DNA of 25,032 bases, taken from assembly GCA_035310125.1 (NCBI GenBank), contig DATGEP010000394.1, positions 1 through 25,032 on the forward strand. Direction: 5' to 3'. Below, in pieces: positions 22,569 to 25,032 of this stretch. The DNA comes from DATGEP01 sp035310125 (lineage in GTDB: Bacteria > Chloroflexota > Ktedonobacteria > Ktedonobacterales > JADMIN01). How positions within the stretch are numbered: the stretch's first letter is position 1; each line of letters begins with the position of its first letter. A program made the position numbers and the translations under genes. A model generated the notes under the pieces. It saw only the letters and a list, made by a program, of their open reading frames with translations. It was not told the origin of the DNA and ran no database searches.

Positions 22569-22865
22569 TTACCGCAGCCAGGAGGAGTCAACGGGACGCC
22601 GCTCCGATTGTTTTTCACGACATGCCCGACAGTAACCAAGGTAGTACGTGAGGCCGCTCACGCCAGTATCCACGAACTTGACCGTGGGGACGCTTGCGAG
22701 ACGCTCGCTCGCGCTCTCTTCAGCCGTGCCATTCGGCTCGATATGTTCCTCACAGAACCAGTGGCCGCAACCGCGGCACTTGATCATCAGACCGTGATCC
22801 CCATTGTGATGACATCCGGGCGCTGAACATTCAGGGGCGATGAGCAGGGGCGCGGTTTTCCTCAT
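22569..22865 (-). CDS. Small cysteine-rich putative zinc-binding protein
   Basis: A 98-residue protein with an ordered set of metal-ligand candidates: C13-x4-C18, C30-x2-C33, C38-x2-H41 and C79-x2-C82, plus H19, H20 and H24. The core CRGCGHWFCEEH (30-41) has the C-x2-C-x4-C-x2-H form of AN1 or B-box-like fingers, which hold two zinc ions in a cross-brace. I do not recognise the family. GAGAG lies 7 nt before ATG 22865. The frame stays open to 23099, but the extension starts with GTG, lacks a ribosome site and looks like chance coding. A protein- or nucleic-acid-binding role is possible but not shown. Confidence 0.6.
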   Translation of the reverse strand: MRKTAPLLIAPECSAPGCHHNGDHGLMIKCRGCGHWFCEEHIEPNGTAEESASERLASVPTVKFVDTGVSGLTYYLGYCRACREKQSERRPVDSSWLR

Positions 22866-23315
22866 GCGGACGCTCTCTTTCCCGCGGATGTCGTCGCTGA
22901 CGTCCGCGTACCATCCAGTCCCGATACCATTTCCGTAGCAGTCCAGTTCCACCCTGACGCCACCGTGGCGATCTGGGCATTGCGCATGCGCACACGTGCA
23001 TTGGCGCCAAATGGCGCCATTCGCGGCCTGCATGCCGCAAGACGCATGCCAGCTTCCTGTGAGAGGAATGGCGGCACGTTGGCACGCATTTTGTAGCACT
23101 CCCCATGTTGGCAGTCAGGTTTCCGGTAACTCAGTCGCTTCGGGCAGGAATAGGGCTTGCGTCGTACATTCGTGTGATGTGCGCGTGGTTCTGGGTATGG
23201 TTTGCTTCACATGGTTGAGGACGCCTTACTGTGAACTGCGCCTGGAGCGTCGCAACGAAATGGATAACGAGACGAACGGGGTAGGGTTGGAGACCGGAGA
23301 GAGGAGCGAAGCACC
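22866..23315. other. Gap without a supported gene
   Basis: The region between the zinc-type gene and yihY shows no domain-bearing frame. Possible promoter for yihY: TTGCTT (23200-23205) and CTTACT (23223-23228) with 17 nt between, both weak. Nothing else stands out. Confidence 0.4.
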
Positions 23316-24569
23316 ATGGGACGAAAGGCGCCTCGGGGGCAGAGGCACGCGACTATCCATGAGACCAGGCATCTCCTGCCGCAGTTACCGCAATTGCCGC
23401 AGCCAGTGCAACACGTTGCGCCACTGATCGAGGCTCATGCTCATACAGTGTCCACCGCGCACACGTCCCGACCGTCGCGCGCGGGGAGCGTTGTGGAGAC
23501 GGCGCATGGCTTCTGGACGAAACTCAACAACGATTGGATCTTCAACCTGGCCGGGCTGTTGGCCTACAATTTTCTGATGGCGCTCTTCCCGTTGCTCTTG
23601 CTGCTCTTTGCGGGCTGCGGCGTGGCGCTCGACCACCTATCGCCCGCCGTGGAGCTGCGGATCCAGCGCGCCCTGGCGGATCTTCTTCCGGGATCCACTG
23701 GTTCTATCCTTGTCCAGGCGGTGAGCGCACATCTCAAGAAGAGCGTCGGACTCCTGCTCGTTGTGGGTCTGGTGGCTGCCGGTATTGCTGGCTCACGCCT
23801 CTTCGTGACGCTGGAGGGCTGCTTTGGGATTATCTTCCGGCTCCGTGGGCGCGATCCAGTGCGCCAGAACTGCATGGCGTTTGGCATGCTGGCGCTCTAC
23901 CTGCTCGTTGCGCCAATTGTTCTCCTGGTCACAATCCTGCCGACGGGACTCGTCTCCCTGGTGGATCCCAGTGGTCAGAGCCCCTTCGCCGCACTCCTCT
24001 CGGATGGCGTGCGACTGCTCGTCTGGTTTTTTGCCGCGCTGCTGTTCTTCGGCGTCACCTACGCGCTCGTGCCGCATCGGAGCCGCGCCCTGCGTACCTG
24101 GCGCGCCAATTGGAAGGGTACGCTCGTGGCCGCCATATTGCTCGTGCTCTATGAAGGCGTGTTTCGGCTGTACCAGCAGTATCTGCTGCATGCCGATAAC
24201 TACGGCACGATCGCCGCGTTTGCGCTCGTGATCTTGTTATTCCTCTACTATCTGGCGTTTATCTTGCTCCTGGGCGCCGAGATCAACTCGTGGGCTGCTG
24301 GCCAGCGAGCGACCGCCGCCGACCTGCCAGGCGTGTTACACGCCGTGCAGGCGCATCACTCATTGCGTGGGGCCGCAGGCCCGACCGCAGGCATGCCGCA
24401 TGAGGAAATGCAACGTCACACCCGCTCGCGACTGGCGCGTTATGCGGAAGCGGTGCTGCGACGAGCGAGCAGTGGACGGCGTTTCAGCTTGCGTCTTCCA
24501 CGTCTCCGGCGTCTCCGGCGTCTCGGGCGTCACGGCGACCCTGGCGAATCCTGGACGCGATCGCCGTGA
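23316..24569 (+). CDS. YihY/virulence factor BrkB family membrane protein
   Basis: A 417-residue inner-membrane protein with six predicted helices (about 76-102, 143-165, 187-210, 231-250, 267-290, 298-320). The family marks are the start of helix 1, LLAYNFLMALFPLLLLL, and helix 6, YGTIAAFALVILLFLYYLAF followed by ILLLGAEIN. The function of the family is unsettled; it was once called RNase BN in error. An N-terminal lead of about 70 residues includes LPQLPQLPQ, encoded by a 9-bp degenerate repeat (23376-23402), and a basic C-terminal tail of about 90 residues ends in LPRLRRLRRLGR from another 9-bp repeat. GAGGAG (23301-23306) is 9 nt before the ATG. It appears to be transcribed alone. Confidence 0.9.
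   Translation: MGRKAPRGQRHATIHETRHLLPQLPQLPQPVQHVAPLIEAHAHTVSTAHTSRPSRAGSVVETAHGFWTKLNNDWIFNLAGLLAYNFLMALFPLLLLLFAGCGVALDHLSPAVELRIQRALADLLPGSTGSILVQAVSAHLKKSVGLLLVVGLVAAGIAGSRLFVTLEGCFGIIFRLRGRDPVRQNCMAFGMLALYLLVAPIVLLVTILPTGLVSLVDPSGQSPFAALLSDGVRLLVWFFAALLFFGVTYALVPHRSRALRTWRANWKGTLVAAILLVLYEGVFRLYQQYLLHADNYGTIAAFALVILLFLYYLAFILLLGAEINSWAAGQRATAADLPGVLHAVQAHHSLRGAAGPTAGMPHEEMQRHTRSRLARYAEAVLRRASSGRRFSLRLPRLRRLRRLGRHGDPGESWTRSP
24501..24530. repeat. 9-bp tandem repeat (cgtctccgg x3.3) at the yihY 3' end
   Basis: Two exact copies, one with a single change, and a partial copy encode RLRRLRRLGR near the end of the protein. As in crtYcd, the expansion extends the C-terminus without breaking the frame. 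Confidence 0.85.
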
Positions 24570-24688
24570 GGAGCGGGGAGAGGGATGACGCCGTCAGTGG
24601 AGTTGGCGAAGGCGCTCAAGCTCATAATGCCTCTGAGAGAGATGGCCGCCTGAGCGCCCGAGGAGTCGCTAGTGCGCGTGTGACACGA

Positions 24689-24901
24689 TCATTGTGCGTA
24701 GAGCGGCCGCCAATTGCCGCCGTGGTATGAACAGGAACCTCTGCGGCCACCGGACTTGCTATACATGCCGTCGCTGCATTCCATCACGTAGCCAGCGCCA
24801 TTCCAGAAGTTGGAGATGCACCGGAAATAGCTGCAGAAGCCGCCAGATACGCACCCTTGGGCTGACGCTCGGCAGGCGGGGAACCCAACGTCTTGCTCCA
24901 C
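24689..24901 (-). CDS. DUF3761-like small cysteine-rich protein, possibly truncated
   Basis: A 70-codon frame whose C-terminal half has the DUF3761 pattern: ECSDGMYSKS (41-50), then RRGSCSYHGG (53-62). DUF3761 domains usually sit in small secreted proteins of unknown role. Here there is no signal peptide: the frame opens with a GTG at 24901 without a ribosome site, and an in-frame TGA lies four codons upstream. Six cysteines (10, 17, 23, 28, 42, 57) fit an extracytoplasmic, disulphide-bonded protein. Either the 5' part has been lost or frameshifted, or a different start is used. The domain call rests on motif memory. Confidence 0.45.
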   Translation of the reverse strand: MEQDVGFPACRASAQGCVSGGFCSYFRCISNFWNGAGYVMECSDGMYSKSGGRRGSCSYHGGNWRPLYAQ

Positions 24902-24939
24902 TGCTGGGTATCACAGTAAGCGGCCGCAGTGTTCCGCGC

Positions 24940-25020
24940 TTAGTGGTGCGGGAGGCGCCGCGCCGCCTCGGAGCGCTGGCGGCGTCCCTGGAAACCGCGA
25001 CTTACGAACGGTGTGCTCAT
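24940..25020 (-). CDS. Short arginine-rich ORF with a perfect ribosome site
   Basis: AGGAGG (25031-25026) is 5 nt before an ATG that opens 26 codons ending in TAA. The peptide (MSTPFVSRGFQGRRQRS then EAARRLPHH) has six arginines and no hydrophobic stretch, so it is not a signal peptide for the DUF3761-like frame downstream. It may be a real small basic protein, a leader peptide, or the start of a gene broken by mutation. The ribosome site is the best in this part of the window. Confidence 0.35.
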   Translation of the reverse strand: MSTPFVSRGFQGRRQRSEAARRLPHH

Positions 25021-25032
25021 CGCAACCTCCTA

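Noticed and set aside
21841..22635. Plus-strand frame of 264 codons
   Set aside because: It overlaps the small membrane-protein gene on the other strand and an intergenic gap; no domain, biased composition, no ribosome site.

Overview
The window reads as a chromosomal segment of a GC-rich, free-living, light-exposed bacterium. No marker gene fixes the taxon. The mix of genes (a fused CrtYc/CrtYd-type lycopene cyclase, a B12-binding MerR regulator, HspR with Hsp20, GAF histidine kinases with a KaiC-like ATPase) would fit Chloroflexota such as Ktedonobacteria. Actinomycetota or Deinococcota relatives cannot be excluded. This assignment is inference only.

Layout. (1) 1-749: no convincing gene. 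(2) 750-10497: a carotenoid island. A cytochrome P450 runs rightward and meets, stop codon over stop codon, a leftward gene fusing a PlsY-type acyltransferase to a family-2 glycosyltransferase. Upstream of that fusion on the same strand is a CarH/LitR-type B12 photoreceptor-repressor. Divergent from it is crtB-crtI-crtYcd, followed by a DHA2-type MFS exporter that is split by a run of eight G. (3) 10600-13096: a Pyr_excise-type (MSMEG_6728-like) protein, then leftward an SRPBCC protein, an HspR-like repressor and an Hsp20 with a clear sigma70-type promoter. (4) 13354-20531: a leftward signalling block: a receiver fused to a SnoaL/NTF2-like domain, a double-GAF histidine kinase, a two-ring KaiC-like ATPase, a receiver-only protein and a single-GAF histidine kinase, then a small receiver remnant at 20710-20874. 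(5) 20875-25032: sparse sequence with two small membrane proteins, a small cysteine-rich putative zinc protein, a YihY/BrkB membrane protein, a DUF3761-like fragment and a short arginine-rich ORF at the right edge.

How the parts fit. CrtB, CrtI and CrtYcd can make a cyclic C40 carotene from GGPP supplied from elsewhere. The P450 can add a ring hydroxyl, the glycosyltransferase a sugar and the PlsY-like domain an acyl chain. The predicted product is an acylated carotenoid glycoside, comparable to the thermozeaxanthins of Thermus, whose locus also combines a P450 hydroxylase with a LitR/CarH regulator. The 217-nt gap between carH and crtB holds two back-to-back promoters whose -35 boxes lie in the two arms of a 32-bp inverted repeat. 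This is a plausible light-relieved operator controlling both arms.

The most unusual features are the acyltransferase-glycosyltransferase fusion, the receiver-SnoaL fusion, the KaiC-like protein that seems to lack the first catalytic glutamate in both rings, the G8 tract in the exporter, and many different short tandem repeats (7-14 bp units, 2-4 copies) placed at gene boundaries across the window.
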